From assembly GCF_014356525.2 (NCBI RefSeq), contig NC_052518.1, positions 11,304,874 through 11,368,873 of the forward strand: a stretch of DNA of 64,000 nucleotides, read 5' to 3'. Under the pieces are notes generated by a model. The model saw nothing but the letters and a program-made list of their open reading frames with translations. It ran no database searches and was not told where the DNA came from. Origin of the DNA: Nilaparvata lugens. Lineage: Eukaryota > Arthropoda > Insecta > Hemiptera > Delphacidae. Made by a program: the position numbers and the translations under genes. Positions 10,453-21,244 of the stretch are shown piece after piece. Positions within the stretch are counted from its first letter, which is position 1; the number at the start of each line of letters is the position of its first letter.

Positions 10453-11862
10453 TATAGTCCAGTCAAATGGTCGTTTTTCAGGAAACAGCCCCGAAAGAAT
10501 TTTTTTCAATGGTTCTATAATTATATATTTTGGGGCACTGTATTCTAATCTGAAATTTGCTGACACACCAGAGGGCGACTTCATCCCCAAAATTTTGAAC
10601 TTTTTTCAAGTTTTCCATTTAATCTCGAGAACCTTGAATTTTTCGAGAAAAAGCATTCTCTATATAATATTAAAGATAATAAAATTTCCAATGAATTGAG
10701 TGGTCGCGCAGGATTACTTTTTCCCATTTTCACAGTCTCGCATACGCAACGTTGCGTATCTTGTGGAACACTTCAGATACAAAATCCAAAAAGTGGTCGA
10801 GGTTGTGATGAATTTTCTCCTCTTTTCACTCCCATGAAATATACTTCTGTTTTCAATACCGTTCAAAAGTTACAGCCAATTGAATGATGATCTTTATTTT
10901 CTCATTTTTCTTGCGATTTTACTGTTATTTAAAAATAATGAGTACAATACATGATAGAATCTTGCGATTGGTCTTAAATGAGAGAAAATTCCATGCTCTA
11001 TAAGCTGAGTTGCCTTAAATTGATCTTGCATTACTGTTTATATCGAAAAACTGTCGAGACTGTGAAAATGAGAAAATTATCGTATGTTTCTTGATTTTTT
11101 GAAACAAACGTATCTTACTCCACGATTATATTTTTACAAAAATCATTCACCTCACATAAAACAGGAGATTCTTTTCTTCAAATCAAGACCAAGTATCATT
11201 TTGAGTTACCGAGACACACAGTTTTGAATATAGTATAGAAATCGGTCATTTTTCTATGCATTGAAATATGGGCTAAAATACACTAAAGGAGGAATTTCAT
11301 ATTTTTTAAAAAAAATTTAGTGAGATGAAACATGATTTTCAACCGCCTTGACGAGCTGATATGAACGAGCTGTAGTATGAGGAGATGTGATCATTCAGTC
11401 AAAAGTTATCAGTGTTTGAAGTTTTGATCCTGGACGTATCCTTATGTGTGCCCCCGACTAGGAATTACTGAAATCTAACGAGTGATTCTCATAGAACATA
11501 ACCCTCATAAGGTGATTTCAGCCGAAATATGTTTCTTTTTTGTTAGGAAGGCCATGAAAAGGTATTATAATGAAAATTTGAATTTTGGCTGATTTTCTAT
11601 TTTTGGGTGTATTCCCCCTCCCACAACTACTAAATTGAAAAATAGGTACCTCAGGAATTCTGTTCAGAATTAATATTGTTAATTCACGTGATGTGTGGCT
11701 TTCTATCATTACTAGAAAAAATCCTAGTTGTATAGGGTAGAAGTGGTAGGTTTGCATAATTTTGAAAACTCCTTAGAAATACCCCTTTTTTGAAAACTTT
11801 TAGCTCCAGAATCAAAAATCGGGCTGTTTCCTGAAAAACGACCATTTGACTAGACTATTATA
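10453..11862. mobile_element. non-coding TIR element, about 1.4 kb
   Basis: The left end contains AGTCAAATGGTCGTTTTTCA followed by GGAAACAGCCCCGA. The right end (about 11812-11862) carries its complement TCGGGCTGTTTCCTGAAAAA followed by CGACCATTTGACTAGACTAT. The inverted ends are about 40 bp. The interior has no coding signal, so this is read as a non-autonomous DNA transposon of unknown superfamily. Confidence 0.75.
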
Positions 11863-12460
11863 CAAAACAGAAAAATTAAGGAAGCATTACAATAATCACT
11901 TGATTACTGTGTGGTAAATAGGGTGTAAATTTGAAAGATTGAAATTGGTTTCATTTGATATTTTTCACAAACTTTTGACAAGAGAAGTTTTTTCTTCTGT
12001 CAAATTCACTAGAGTTTGCGATGTTGTTTATAATTGCATTACCATTTCAGACATATTAATATCATCATGAAACGCCTTCGAAATTAAAATAATTATTGGA
12101 TTAAAATGTACATTACAATTCAACTTATCATTGTGTTTTTAAGAAAATTAGGTTGCAACAGCAAGGAAACTCAAACACAGGACCATTAAAAATTAAAATT
12201 GAGCAAAGGAAATCAGAATAATAGTAGATGATGAAGTTATAATTTATTTTTGTCAAAGATTTACCTTCAAACTCATAGGCTTCAAATTACTAAAATTTCT
12301 GCATACAAAATATTATCAATTGTGCTTATGCTTTATATTGGGTTACACTTAGCAAAATATAACATTGTAAAGGTGGGAAAAATTAACTACATTAGGATAT
12401 CTCTATTTAATACCTTGATTTTTTAACCATGATTCAAAATGTTGACATAAAATATAAAAA
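11863..12460. other. no recognisable feature
   Basis: AT-rich DNA without a coherent ORF or repeat that I can identify. It lies inside the hAT-ended insert. Confidence 0.4.
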
Positions 12461-12545
12461 AAAATCATGCCCCCCCCCCAAAAAATGTTGATGGCGCAAA
12501 TTGCGCCATGCCCCCCCCCTTGTGGGCACCCCTGAGCATTGTTGA

Positions 12546-14197
12546 CACACAAATCCATCAAGAAGGAAGAAGGGCATTTCAATCCACCTCGGTTCAGCTC
12601 ATTGAAATAACACAGAAGTTCTTCCATATCACAGTCTACATTCATGTCTTCATGCGACTGAAGCATTTCCTTGCATTCATTGCACACTTTTCCTCCTTTT
12701 TCTAGTCACTTCAATACTTTCATTCCTGTGTAGCTAGCCAAACATTTAATTACTTGGAAGGTTTGTGAAGCAACTGATATGCATGGAGCTTCATCAAGAG
12801 CAGACTGAAATTGAATTAAATTTTCTACTACTTTTTCTTGAGTAAATGTCACCGCCAGATCTTTCAAATAAAATTCTCCTAATTTTGCAGATTTTAATTT
12901 TAGTAGACTCAATACTTTGAGCTTCCTTCCAGACTCTAATATCTGCTCTACAGAAACATTGTATGAGCATCCACTTAACCTTCTGTAACATCCAAATCTA
13001 CTCTCCAAATTATCTGTCTGCAGTTTAGCTGTCAATACATAGGCCCAATTATATTTATGAAAAATATATTTGCATAGCTGAACCATTGCAGTTAGAGTGT
13101 GAGAAAGAGCTAAATAAGTTTCATTGCTCAGTTTTCCAGAAGAATGAGATAAGTGCCATTTATCAATAAATACTTTCAAGTTTTCTAGAAAAGTAAGTTT
13201 CTCATCATCAGAGCCTGAAATGGGATTTGAATGATCATTTCTCGTATACTTTCCCTTCATAGGGTGCTTCATATTTACGATATCCCACCACTTTGATACA
13301 ATAGTTTCAAAAACTGAATAGTTCCTTCAGAAACAGAAAACCCTTCATTTTTCAGTTTCTCTAAAGCAACGATATTTTTTTTATCAAATATATTTACAGC
13401 TTATGCAACATTTTGTCTTTCAATACTATTTGGATATAGTGCTTTCCTAGATAAATTTGGAGCTAGTTTTAATAACATCTTCTTTTCTGACTGGAACAAA
13501 TCTTTCAAGTCTCCAAATTTTGCTTCCACACTGTCATTGATACTGAAATGTAATTTCACTTTCAGTTGAACTATTACTGCTCTCAATGGAAGGAAATATT
13601 TGATCACAGTTTGGGATCAGAAACACTTCATTTGGTCTGTTCAACCAATTGTTTCTTATACATTTTAAGATATGTACAGTGTCGAAGAGAAGAAAAAGTC
13701 AGCTGGGTTGGGAATACACGGTTTCAATGCACCATCACACAGGAGTTCAAACATTTTCCTATTTGTACTATGATTGTCTGATATAATGCAAACAACATGA
13801 AACTGTAGTTCAAACATCAATTTCAAAATTTCAGTAGTTAAATTGAACAAAGTCTGAGCATTCATGTTTTTTACTGGAAACAGGCTTATTATTTCTTTGT
13901 GATGTGAATGAATAGATGAATACATGGAAGCTTGAATTGTATTAGCAGTTGAATTGTATTAGAGTCTGTATTTGATGAATTACTGGCAACACCTGTTATC
14001 TTTCCTGCTTTGTATGATAATTTGGAATTTACATATATCTCATCCAGTAAAACAGTAACAACTTTTTCTTCTTCTGTCAAAAGTGATGCCTGCTCTTTGA
14101 AAAAGAATATTTTATGTAGAGGCTTTATTCTAGAAGTACTGGGACCAATCTTTGTTAGGAATTGTCTCAAGTAAGTAGGATGTGGGAGAGACATCAT
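12546..14197 (-). pseudogene. P-element-like (THAP9-type) transposase, main part, frameshifted
   Basis: Minus-strand pieces in several frames follow the order of P-family transposases. 14197-13925: PSTSRIKPLHKIF, then VLLDEIYVNSKLSYKAGKIT (start of the RNase H-like core, first acidic residue in LLDEIY). 13925-13660: FPVKNMNAQTLFNLT and CIISDNHSTNRKMFELL (second acidic residue in SDN), then HILKCIRNNWLN. 13607-13401: a linker with FGDLKDLFQSEKK. 13272-12706: GKYTRNDHSNPISGSDDEKL and the very typical LQTDNLESRFGCYRRLSG. The C-terminal Cys segment is CNECKEML. The N-terminal THAP zinc finger is missing, cut off near 14200. The remaining C-terminus lies at 6263-6605 across an insertion. At least three frame breaks make it inactive. 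Confidence 0.8.
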
Positions 14198-14214
14198 GCA
14201 TGTTTTTCATATCC

Positions 14215-14560
14215 CTCCCTAGCTTTGGTAAGCCAATACCAAACTACAAGGCAGCAGTCAATTATCTGATGAGGTCTTCTTCCCTTAGCCTTTGAAGATC
14301 CTCTGCAAGGCAGCAGCCATGTTTGCTGGTTTTGGTCCACCCCGGGTATTTAATTTCCCTGGTACCACCTATATCTAGGAGGCATTCCCCAATCCGCCAC
14401 CTGGGGAGGCGCCCGATAGGAGACCAGCAGCTCCCACAGGATTTAAATGCACTTAATCACTAGTTATTCTCACTGGCCATAAGCTTCTTGCCCTTAGTTT
14501 TGTTTTTGTCATTGTGCTGAGAGAGAGCGCACACTTTGGAGCGCTCTTGCTCTAAGAGAG
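14215..14560 (+). repeat. GC-richer block, probable LINE 3' UTR or other repeat
   Basis: Contains CCACCCCGGGTATTTAATTT, CAATCCGCCACCTGGGGAGG and CGCCCGATAGGAGACC, compositionally unlike its surroundings and of the style of LINE 3' UTRs. It truncates the P-like transposase at its 5' side. I cannot name the family. Confidence 0.35.
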
Positions 14561-14739
14561 CGTGCAGTCTCTCTACCTCCCCACTCAGCTCATTCTTCAC
14601 CATCATAGTCCACTCCATCACCACTTTTTTCGTGTCTTGTTTGCCCCAATCAAAAAACTGTGTGTCTGCCTCTTAAGCCGCATTGGCTGCATTGCTTGCA
14701 TCACCTTCACCACCCGACTCTTGGGCGGCTGCAATCACC

Positions 14740-16980
14740 ACTCCTTGATGGGGGTCTTGAGAGGCGAGAGGGGCTGGGCTACCAGTCACTGCAGACCTTG
14801 TATGTCGGCTGGCAAGTCGTTGTCGTGGACTGTTCACAATTGCTTCTCATTTTTGGGGTAAAAAATCTCCCAATTCAAAATGAATCTTGACATGAGACTG
14901 AGATCAAGTCAAGAATAAATAAATTCTAATAGTGCTGATAAGTGTACATACTGTCTAGCTGTGCTCTCAGAGGTGGTGTTCTGAACTGCCTGTCCCTGGC
15001 AGCTCTGCTTTGGTTTGCGTTCGCCGCCTTCGCTCTGGTTGTTACACGCTCTGGCTGCATATTGCAGAAGAAAATTGAATATTCTGAATATTGAATCCAG
15101 GTAGTTTTCTCAAAATCAGGAAATGAGCTTCAGTCGAATCCTTGAAGCTATTCATTTTTTTCCTTTTCTTGTTTTTTTCTCCTCTTCGCCATTGTTGAGT
15201 ATTTGTAAATAAGAAGAGAAGAAGATTGAAATCTTGTCCATTCTCCTCTAAGATAGAAAGTTGGATGTAGCAAGGTGAATGTTGACCGAGGCAACCTGCA
15301 CTGAAGCGGCTGCACTAAGCTGTGCTCTCAGAGGTGGTGTTCTGAACTGCCTGTCCCTTGCAGCTCTGCTTTGGTTTGTGTTCGCCGCCTTTGCTCTTGC
15401 TGTTACACGCTCTGGCTGCATATTGCAGAAGAAAATTGAATATTCTGAATATTGAATTCAGGTCACTGCAGGTATTGTATGTTGGCTGGCGAGTCATCGT
15501 TGTGGACTATTCACAATTTCTTCTCATTTTTGGGGTGAAAAATCTCCCAATTCAAAATGAATCTTGACATGAGACTGAGATCAAATCTAGAATTAATAAA
15601 TTCTAATAGTGCTAATAAGTGTACATACTGTCTAGATCTACACTCACTGATCACATAATTAATATATAGTGAATAAGAAATTTATATAACATGAAAATTT
15701 GACATGAAATTTTATTTCTTGGTGGTGTTGATGTGGTGATGATGAAAAAATATACAATAGTATACAAAATAAATGTTTATTATCCCTCATGGGCCATTAA
15801 TGCCTGGCAAGCGGCGGAGAGGGATGTCACTGACTTTGGAAATGTGATTGAGGCTCTAAAAGGGGCCGGTGGGTTTGCTGTTTTCAGTAGAGGCCTAGCA
15901 GGATGGCAGCGGCCCGTTTCCACGCACTCCTAGGGTCCTGGCTGTCACTGGGGGCGTAGGGGTCGACCGAGCTGAAGAGTAGTGGCTGCAGTCACCAACC
16001 CTTGATGGGGGTCTTGAGAGGCGAGAGGGGGTGGGCTACCAGTCACTGCAGGCCTTGTATGTTGGCTGGCAAGTCGTTGTCGTGGACTATTCATAATTGC
16101 TTCTCATTTTTGGGGTAAAAAATCTCCCAATTCAAAATTAATCTTGACATGAGACTGAGATCAAGTCAAGAATTAATAAATTCTAATAGTGCTAATAAGT
16201 GTACATACTGTCTAGATCAACACTTACTGATAACATAATTAATATATAGTGAATTAGAAATTTATATAATAACATGAAAATTTGACATGAAATTTGAAAT
16301 TTTATTTCTTGGTGGTGTTGATGTGGTGATGATGAAAAAATATACAATAGTATGGAAAATAAATGTTTATTATCCCTCATGGGCCATTAATGCCTGGCAA
16401 GCGGCGGAGAGGGATGTCACTGACTCTGGAAATGTGATTGAGGCTCTGAAAGGGGCCGGTGGGTTTGCTGTTTTTAGTAGAGGCCTAGCAGGATGGCAGC
16501 GGCCCGTTTCCACGCACTCCCAGGGTCCTGGCTGTCACTGGGGGCATAGGTCGTTTTGACCGAGCTGAGGAGTAGTGGCTGCAGTCAACAATCCTTGATG
16601 GGGGTCTTGAGAGGCGAGAGGGGGTGGGCTACCAGTCACTGCAGGCCTTGTATGTCGGCTGGCGAGTCGTTGTCGGGACTATTCACAATTGCTTCTCATT
16701 TTTGAGGTAAAAAATCTCCCAATTCAAAATGAATCTTGACATGAGACTGAGATCAAGTCAAGAATTAATAAATTCCAATAGTGCTAATAAGTGTACATAC
16801 TGTCTAGATCTACACTTACTGATAACATAATTAATAGGGTCTATAGTGAATTAGAAATTTATATAACATGAAAATTTGACATGAAATTTGAAATTTTATT
16901 TCTTGGTGGTGTTGATGTGGTGATGATGAAAAAATATACAATAGTATACAAAATAAATGTTTATTATCCTTCATGGGCCA
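14740..16980 (+). repeat. tandem array, unit about 590 bp, about 3.5 diverged copies
   Basis: CTTGATGGGGGTCTTGAGAG recurs at about 14745, 16001 and 16595. The neighbouring GGCTGGC(A/G)AGTC segment occurs at about 14808, 15485, 16067 and 16658 (steps of about 680, 582 and 591). Copies share AATTAATAAATTC, GTGTACATACTGTCTAGATC, a (TGG)TGATGATG stretch and a block with GCGGCGGAGAGGGATGTCAC. The ORFs inside it repeat with the unit and are not genes. The first copy is expanded by an internal duplication. The array stops sharply at about 16980 against LINE sequence. Confidence 0.85.
14950..15470 (+). repeat. direct repeat of about 155 bp inside the array
   Basis: GCTGTGCTCTCAGAGGTGGT and the following bases, through TTGCAGAAGAAAATTGAATA, occur at about 14958-15102 and again at about 15317-15462 with few differences. 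It lies within the first, longer copy of the array. Confidence 0.85.
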
Positions 16981-17690
16981 TTTCTCTGGGTCATCTTATT
17001 GAAGATTCGGAACTGCTGGAACCTGTGACTCATGAAGGTCTTGTTGAGATGGATATGAGGTGTTGTCAGGAACGAACGCTGTCTTGTTACGTAGCTGTGA
17101 ATCTCCTCTTGTCATATGAAGTTGGTTTCATTTTTTCTCATGTGCATCAGATTACAAAATATGTACATGCATGGCAGTGTCATTATCTGAAGTTCTGGGA
17201 AGGCTTGTCTGCATGATTCATCATTCCTCTGATTGCCTTTTTATGCCATACAAAAACCCTCTTCATACCACTGCAGTTCCCCCATAGGCGAAGTCCATAG
17301 CTCAAGTGAGAATGAAATAAACCGTAATAGGCTGATATCAGCACTTCTTTACTGACACAAAGCCTCAGTCTCTTCAGAGCGTATAAGCTGCGGGATAGTT
17401 TTCTGCAAAGGAAATCAGTTTGATTGGTCCAGCACAGCTTACTGTCTAACATGACTCCTAACAATTGCACAGGGTTCATATAATTCTCATACCGTTCACT
17501 AGATGTATTTCTCAATGAGAATATTATATTTTCACATTTTCTCTCATTCAATGCCAAGTGATTGGCTGTGTACCATCGCTTTGAACTCTCTAAAGCATTG
17601 TTGAGTTGACTTGAAACAACGTTCTCATTCTTATCAATGCTCAGAACTGTGGTATCGTCAGCATATAATACATAAAAATACAATAAAACA
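16981..17690 (-). pseudogene. CR1-like LINE reverse transcriptase, YADD to C-terminus
   Basis: The minus-strand frame from about 17690 has VLYADDTTVLSIDK (intact YADD active site), ESSKRWYTANHLALNERKCE, then VQLLGVMLDSKLCW, ALKRLRLCVSKEVLISAYYG, and SHLSYGLRLWGN, ending at 17183. The C-terminal segment continues in another frame, with one TGA, to about 16985 (LMHMRKNETNF, HSYVTRQRSFLT, FRIFNKMTQR), as in CR1 RT tails. The upstream palm is missing: YADD is directly preceded by a piece of a different RT. It shares family traits with the RT at 48235-48915. Confidence 0.8.
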
Positions 17691-17699
17691 TAGCACAGT

Positions 17700-18010
17700 A
17701 AACTTTGTATTTGAGAGAAATACACATTCAATAATACATTAATGTCTACAGTAAACTTCAACCTTCTCAGCAAGTAGAGTCCCTTTGCTAATTTTTTACT
17801 AATGAACTCTGCATGTGGTTGCCAATTAAGTTTGGGATCAAGAACAATACCTAAAAATTTTAGGGGTTCAGTCCCTACTTCATTGTTTGAATTTCTATTG
17901 TAGGTGAACATAATGTCAGAAATTTTTTTCTAGATTCAATGAAAGATTATTACTAGCACACCAATCATTAAGGCGTTGTGCCCAATGTAAGGAAACATGT
18001 GCATTAATTT
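17700..18010 (-). pseudogene. second, different LINE RT thumb fragment
   Basis: On the minus strand, WAQRLNDWCASNNLSLNLEK (about 17990) then IMFTYNRN and LKFLGIVLDPKLNWQPHAEF, GLYLLRRLKFTVDINVLLNV, FSQIQS. This is the region downstream of YADD (L..W...N.L.LN..K, then LG..LD..L.W). It is joined upstream of, not downstream of, the YADD of the neighbouring fragment, so two LINE copies are fused. Confidence 0.75.
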
Positions 18011-18179
18011 ACTTTTTGAAGTAAATATTGATATATTCTACACAACTGTCAAATAAAATCTTCACTTTGTTCGAAACTGACAGCTGAGAGAGTTTATTAA
18101 CAAATCACATCAACCTAGGTGTCATACAAGATTTGGATTTTAGTCAAAATTTAAAATAATTCCAGTTTTCTCATAACTC

Positions 18180-18887
18180 ATGAGAAAAGGTGGAAATCTG
18201 ACAGATGTGTATTGATAACTTGGGTCACATATCTGCTATCATGAATATCAGTCACTACATTATCAATACAGTGGCCTTCATTCAGTGTGCCTGGTCTAGT
18301 GATTTCATTTGTAGTAATATGGATGCCAAAACATTCAAACAAATTACAAAGATCTCTGTTAAAATTATCATTTACATTAAAATTGACATTGAAATCAGCA
18401 CATACTATTAAATTATAATTACATTTATAAATGGCACATAATATATCATTAAGACAGGATAGAAAGTTGTTAAAAAACTAACATCATTATTATAGGGTCT
18501 GTACAATGACAAAACAATTATTTTTTCATTTGGAAGTTCAATTGCAGCAGCTTCACAAACCATTTCTATAGAAAGTCTCTTTACTATGCTTAATTCTTTG
18601 AATTCCAATCCATTTATTAAAAAAATTGCTGCTCCACCATGAATGGGATTTTTTCTTCCATGAAATAACCCAAGTTCATATCCAGGTATTGTGAGATAGC
18701 TACAGTCATCGTTTGTTAACCAGTGTTCAGCAACAGAAATTATCTTAGCATTGTAGTTATCACTTAAGAGGGAAATGTATTCTATTTTGTTTGATATACC
18801 CTGGACATTCCAAAATATAGTGTTTAAAAATGTTTCATTTATCCTTAGACCTAAGTCCATAATTAATATTGTCATTTGCATATCCAT
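18180..18887 (-). pseudogene. LINE AP-type endonuclease domain (ORF2 N-terminus), frameshifted
   Basis: The frame starts at an ATG at 18887, 31 bp after the ORF1 stop. FWNVQGISNKIEYIS is the N-terminal motif. AEHWL carries the catalytic Glu. GYELGLFHGRKNPIHGGAAI follows, as in CR1/Jockey endonucleases. After VSF near 18470 a frameshift moves to a frame with IVCADFNVNFNVN (the DFN motif) and ends in LSDFHLF, where the usual SDH motif has an inserted residue. The domain nicks target DNA. This copy is broken by a frameshift and a stop. Confidence 0.85.
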
Positions 18888-18917
18888 TCCTATCTTTAAA
18901 CCTTTTAACAGAGTTAT

Positions 18918-19796
18918 CTATAAAAAATTACATGGCTGAAGAGGAATGATATTTGGACTAACTAGATTTTTATGATCTAAATATTTATTCAAACAATCAA
19001 GAATTTGATTGCCAATGAGCTTCTTACCAATACTATTCAGGTGGAGCCCGTTGTTGGTATGAAATCTCCTTCCTTTTCTGCTTATGTCTCTGTATGTGGT
19101 ATTCTTGAAGTATCTGTATGCTTGTTCGATTTCATCATTGGCCTTTTTTACTTCTTGATTTACACAGGACCAGTCTGGCAAATCGTGACGATGGGGCACA
19201 GAAAAAACAATAACATTTGCTGACCTTAGTTCTTGAAGTTTTTGTCTGATCGATGTACGAATACAGTGAGCTTCATTTGATGCCACATCAATAGTTCCAG
19301 CCATAATCACAATGAAGTCATCAGCTTCATACGTAGGATTAGTAGGAACCATATTTCTAAACTTTGCACCAGGTTTAACTACTGAAGGCATCTTATGTGA
19401 ACTATTATTCAAAACCTCATTATGCACATTACAACCATGACTATCAGAATACAGTTGAATGTTCACAGATTTATAGCACTTCCTCACAGTAGGCTTATCA
19501 CTAATATTTGTAGCAGTACCTACTGTTTGTATCATTCCTAGTAGTCCTACTTAGGCTAACCTTAGATAATAAGGGTTAATTTGTTCCCCAGTTCTTTCAC
19601 TCTCATTACTGTCTTTTGGATAAAGTAATTCATACCTGTTTTTCAGTAGTGGAAAGTCCTTTTGGTTGTTGTTACTAAATCTCTTCCCATGAGTAACAGT
19701 CTCCCATCTTCTTGTGTCAGATCTTCTTAGTTCTTTGGCCATCAGTTCATCGCTGAGCTGATGACTGATACTCCTGCTACTAAGGCTGTGATACAC
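18918..19796 (-). pseudogene. CR1-like LINE ORF1 with SGNH/GDSL esterase domain
   Basis: One frame from about 19796 to 18918 with a single in-frame TAA near 19551. The first part is charged (RRSDTRRWETVTHGKRF). The second part carries SGNH-hydrolase blocks: IQLYSDSHGCNVHNEV (GDS-like nucleophile block), DDFIVIMAGTIDVASNEAH (GxND-like block, here GTID) and HTNNGLHLNSIGKKLIG (the C-terminal His block). ORF1 proteins of CR1-type LINEs often contain such an esterase domain of uncertain role. The GTID change and the stop suggest decay. Confidence 0.8.
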
Positions 19797-20035
19797 CTTG
19801 GCTCATGTTGTTGTCATGTTGCTGCTGCTGCTTCTGCTGTTCTTACTGTTGCTTCTTAACACACTGTCCAGTGAAGGCAACCGCTTGAAGTACAGACAGA
19901 ATTCATCGATATTGCTGAGCGACTGTAGCACAGCATTCATAAAACAGGTATTGCCGAGATTTCTCAATCCAACCACTTTTTTCTTCCTTTTTAGGACTCT
20001 TTATTGGCGAGGACTATGAGTGGTTGGCCACCTGT

Positions 20036-20214
20036 TTAAAATGTTTCATTTAGGAAGAAAGGTCCATATTGTGGTGCTCCAGAATACTTTAATCTCTTCC
20101 TGTTTAAAGTAGCAATTTTTTGAGCTACATACTGGTTTATGTTACTCCTCCTCAATTCAATTTCAATTTTTGAAGCATTCAGATTTTCCTCCAGGATCTG
20201 GTGTTTGAACATTT
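20036..20214 (-). CDS. unrecognised host gene, last coding exon
   Basis: A strong acceptor (pyrimidine-rich tract, then ..TTCTAG) ends at 20215. The exon opens AA-ATG-TTC and encodes MFKHQILEENLNASKIEIEL, then NINQYVAQKIATLNRKRL, YSGAPQYGPFF, and stops at TAA 20038-20036. Composition is charged and helix-forming, then Gly/Pro/Tyr-rich. It joins in phase to the 51-bp exon at 20467-20517. No homologue is recognised. The open frame, acceptor quality and phase match make it a probable real exon. Confidence 0.6.
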
Positions 20215-20466
20215 CTAGAACAAATAGCAGGTAAAAGTATAAAATCTTGATGAATTAGAAAATAAGGATTTTTTTCCTGAACGATTCTGCTAGCAAATTT
20301 ATTCAATAACCTTGAAAATGTATTCGGATATGCATGACTACATTTACATGTATGTACATGTAGTACATACAAATTGAAGAAATTTAAAATACATTTGCAT
20401 TGATGTATTTCACAGTAGGTGTTGCAGTATTTTGCAGTGATGTATTTAACCTGATCTTCTCAGTAC

Positions 20467-20517
20467 CAGGTTTGACTATACACCAATCTTTGAACTGGTC
20501 TTTGTAGTAAATGACGA
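20467..20517 (-). CDS. unrecognised host gene, 51-bp internal exon
   Basis: It begins after ..CTTGAAAG (acceptor at 20519-20518) and ends at CCTG|GTACTG. It encodes VIYYKDQFKDWCIVKP plus split codons at both ends (phase 1 in, phase 1 out), compatible with both neighbours. The 85-bp intron separating it from the upstream exon is of typical small insect size. The donor GTACTG is only moderate. An alternative is that the frame continues to GTEKI. Confidence 0.55.
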
Positions 20518-20602
20518 CTTTCAAGAAGTGTCACGGCTCATACATGTAAATGGTAGGTAATGATTTTCGATACCAACACCACGACTCCTTCCTTTGACTT
20601 AC

Positions 20603-20837
20603 GGAATTCAGCAATGAGGCCATGATCGACGACTGATCTCTCAGCGCGGTTGCATCGGAAATCCTCAGGGTTCATCAAATAGTCTTCCAAGTAGTACGTG
20701 ATCGATTCTTTGAAGTCTTTGTTGCCAAAGCTGTCCCGGTTCCCAACGTACAACCTCGACAAATCTCCTTCCATAAAATCATCATCATCATCATCTGAAT
20801 AGTACATCATTCCCTCTTCCTCTTCTTCTTCTTCTTC
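20603..20837 (-). CDS. unrecognised host gene, acidic exon
   Basis: It starts after an acceptor TATATAG and encodes eight Glu, then GMMYYSDDDDDDFMEGDLSR, LYVGNRDSFGNKDFKESITY, LEDYLMNPEDFRCNRAERS and DHGLIAEF. It ends at a strong donor, C|GTAAGT (20602-20597). If the gene instead starts here, the first Met would be residue 10 of this exon. The three exons together give an uninterrupted 154-codon end of a protein. No family is recognised. The acidic stretch comes from GAA and GAT microsatellite-like codons. Confidence 0.6.
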
Positions 20838-20918
20838 CTATATATTTGATGCTTTATCATTTTGTCACAAGCTTCCATTAATATGGAAGACAGTGTACTA
20901 ATACACCGCGTTGACAAT

Positions 20919-21192
20919 TCATTTTTTGAGTTTCATAAATTCTTGTAGTTGACTTTGCTTCACAAACACTCTTCTATCAAGCGCTTTCCATTTTTATTGT
21001 AATGGAAACTTTTCTCATTGAAATTATTTCTCTGCAATATTCCACTGAATCCTTCATAAAACAGTGCAGATACTCCTTCATATGCCGATATTCCATTGGA
21101 TATTGTTAAATTGGTTAAGTAAATATCATCATTGAGAAGAGGTTTGTCATATCTGAATGGAATTGCACTAATTAAAATGTTTGTATTTAAGC
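20919..21192 (-). pseudogene. candidate upstream exon of the same or an adjacent gene, with a frame slip
   Basis: A good acceptor (CTTCCTATATCTGCAG) precedes 21192. The minus-strand frame encodes TNILISAIPFRYDKPLLNDD, then TISNGISAYEGVSALFYEGF and ILQRNNFNEKSFHYNK, stopping at 20962-20960. One extra A in the A5 run at 20995-20991 would instead continue as KWKALDRRVFVKQSQLQEF to a stop at 20921-20919. It resembles real coding sequence in both parts. Either this is a pseudogene, the run length is a sequencing error, or a donor lies near 20965. Function unknown. Confidence 0.4.
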
Positions 21193-21244
21193 CTGCAGAT
21201 ATAGGAAGTGTGTGTGCAGCTGATCGCGCTTGTGACGCTGAAAA

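Larger units (their letters stand above)
6607..12536. mobile_element. 5.9-kb insert with hAT-like ends splitting a P-like transposase
   Basis: The ends are inverted: CAGGGGTGCCCA at 6610-6621 and TGGGCACCCCTG at 12523-12534, the form typical of hAT elements. Outside are CATGTTGA (6599-6606) and CATTGTTGA (12537-12545), near-identical and consistent with a hAT-type 8-bp target duplication carrying one later insertion. The flanking transposase reads LCVNN on one side and NMYKLM on the other, so removing the insert restores a continuous protein. No hAT transposase is visible. The interior is filled with other nested elements. The alternative is two independent MITE-like ends. Confidence 0.55.

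Noticed and set aside
15733..17216. Repeated ORFs containing MMKKYTIV and KINVYYPSWAI
   Set aside because: They recur with the 590-bp unit, end at arbitrary points and run into unrelated flanking DNA.
19798..20019. Leu-rich 73-codon ORF on the + strand
   Set aside because: It is the antisense reading of a short Gln/Ser-type codon repeat upstream of the LINE ORF1. It looks like a signal peptide only by composition.
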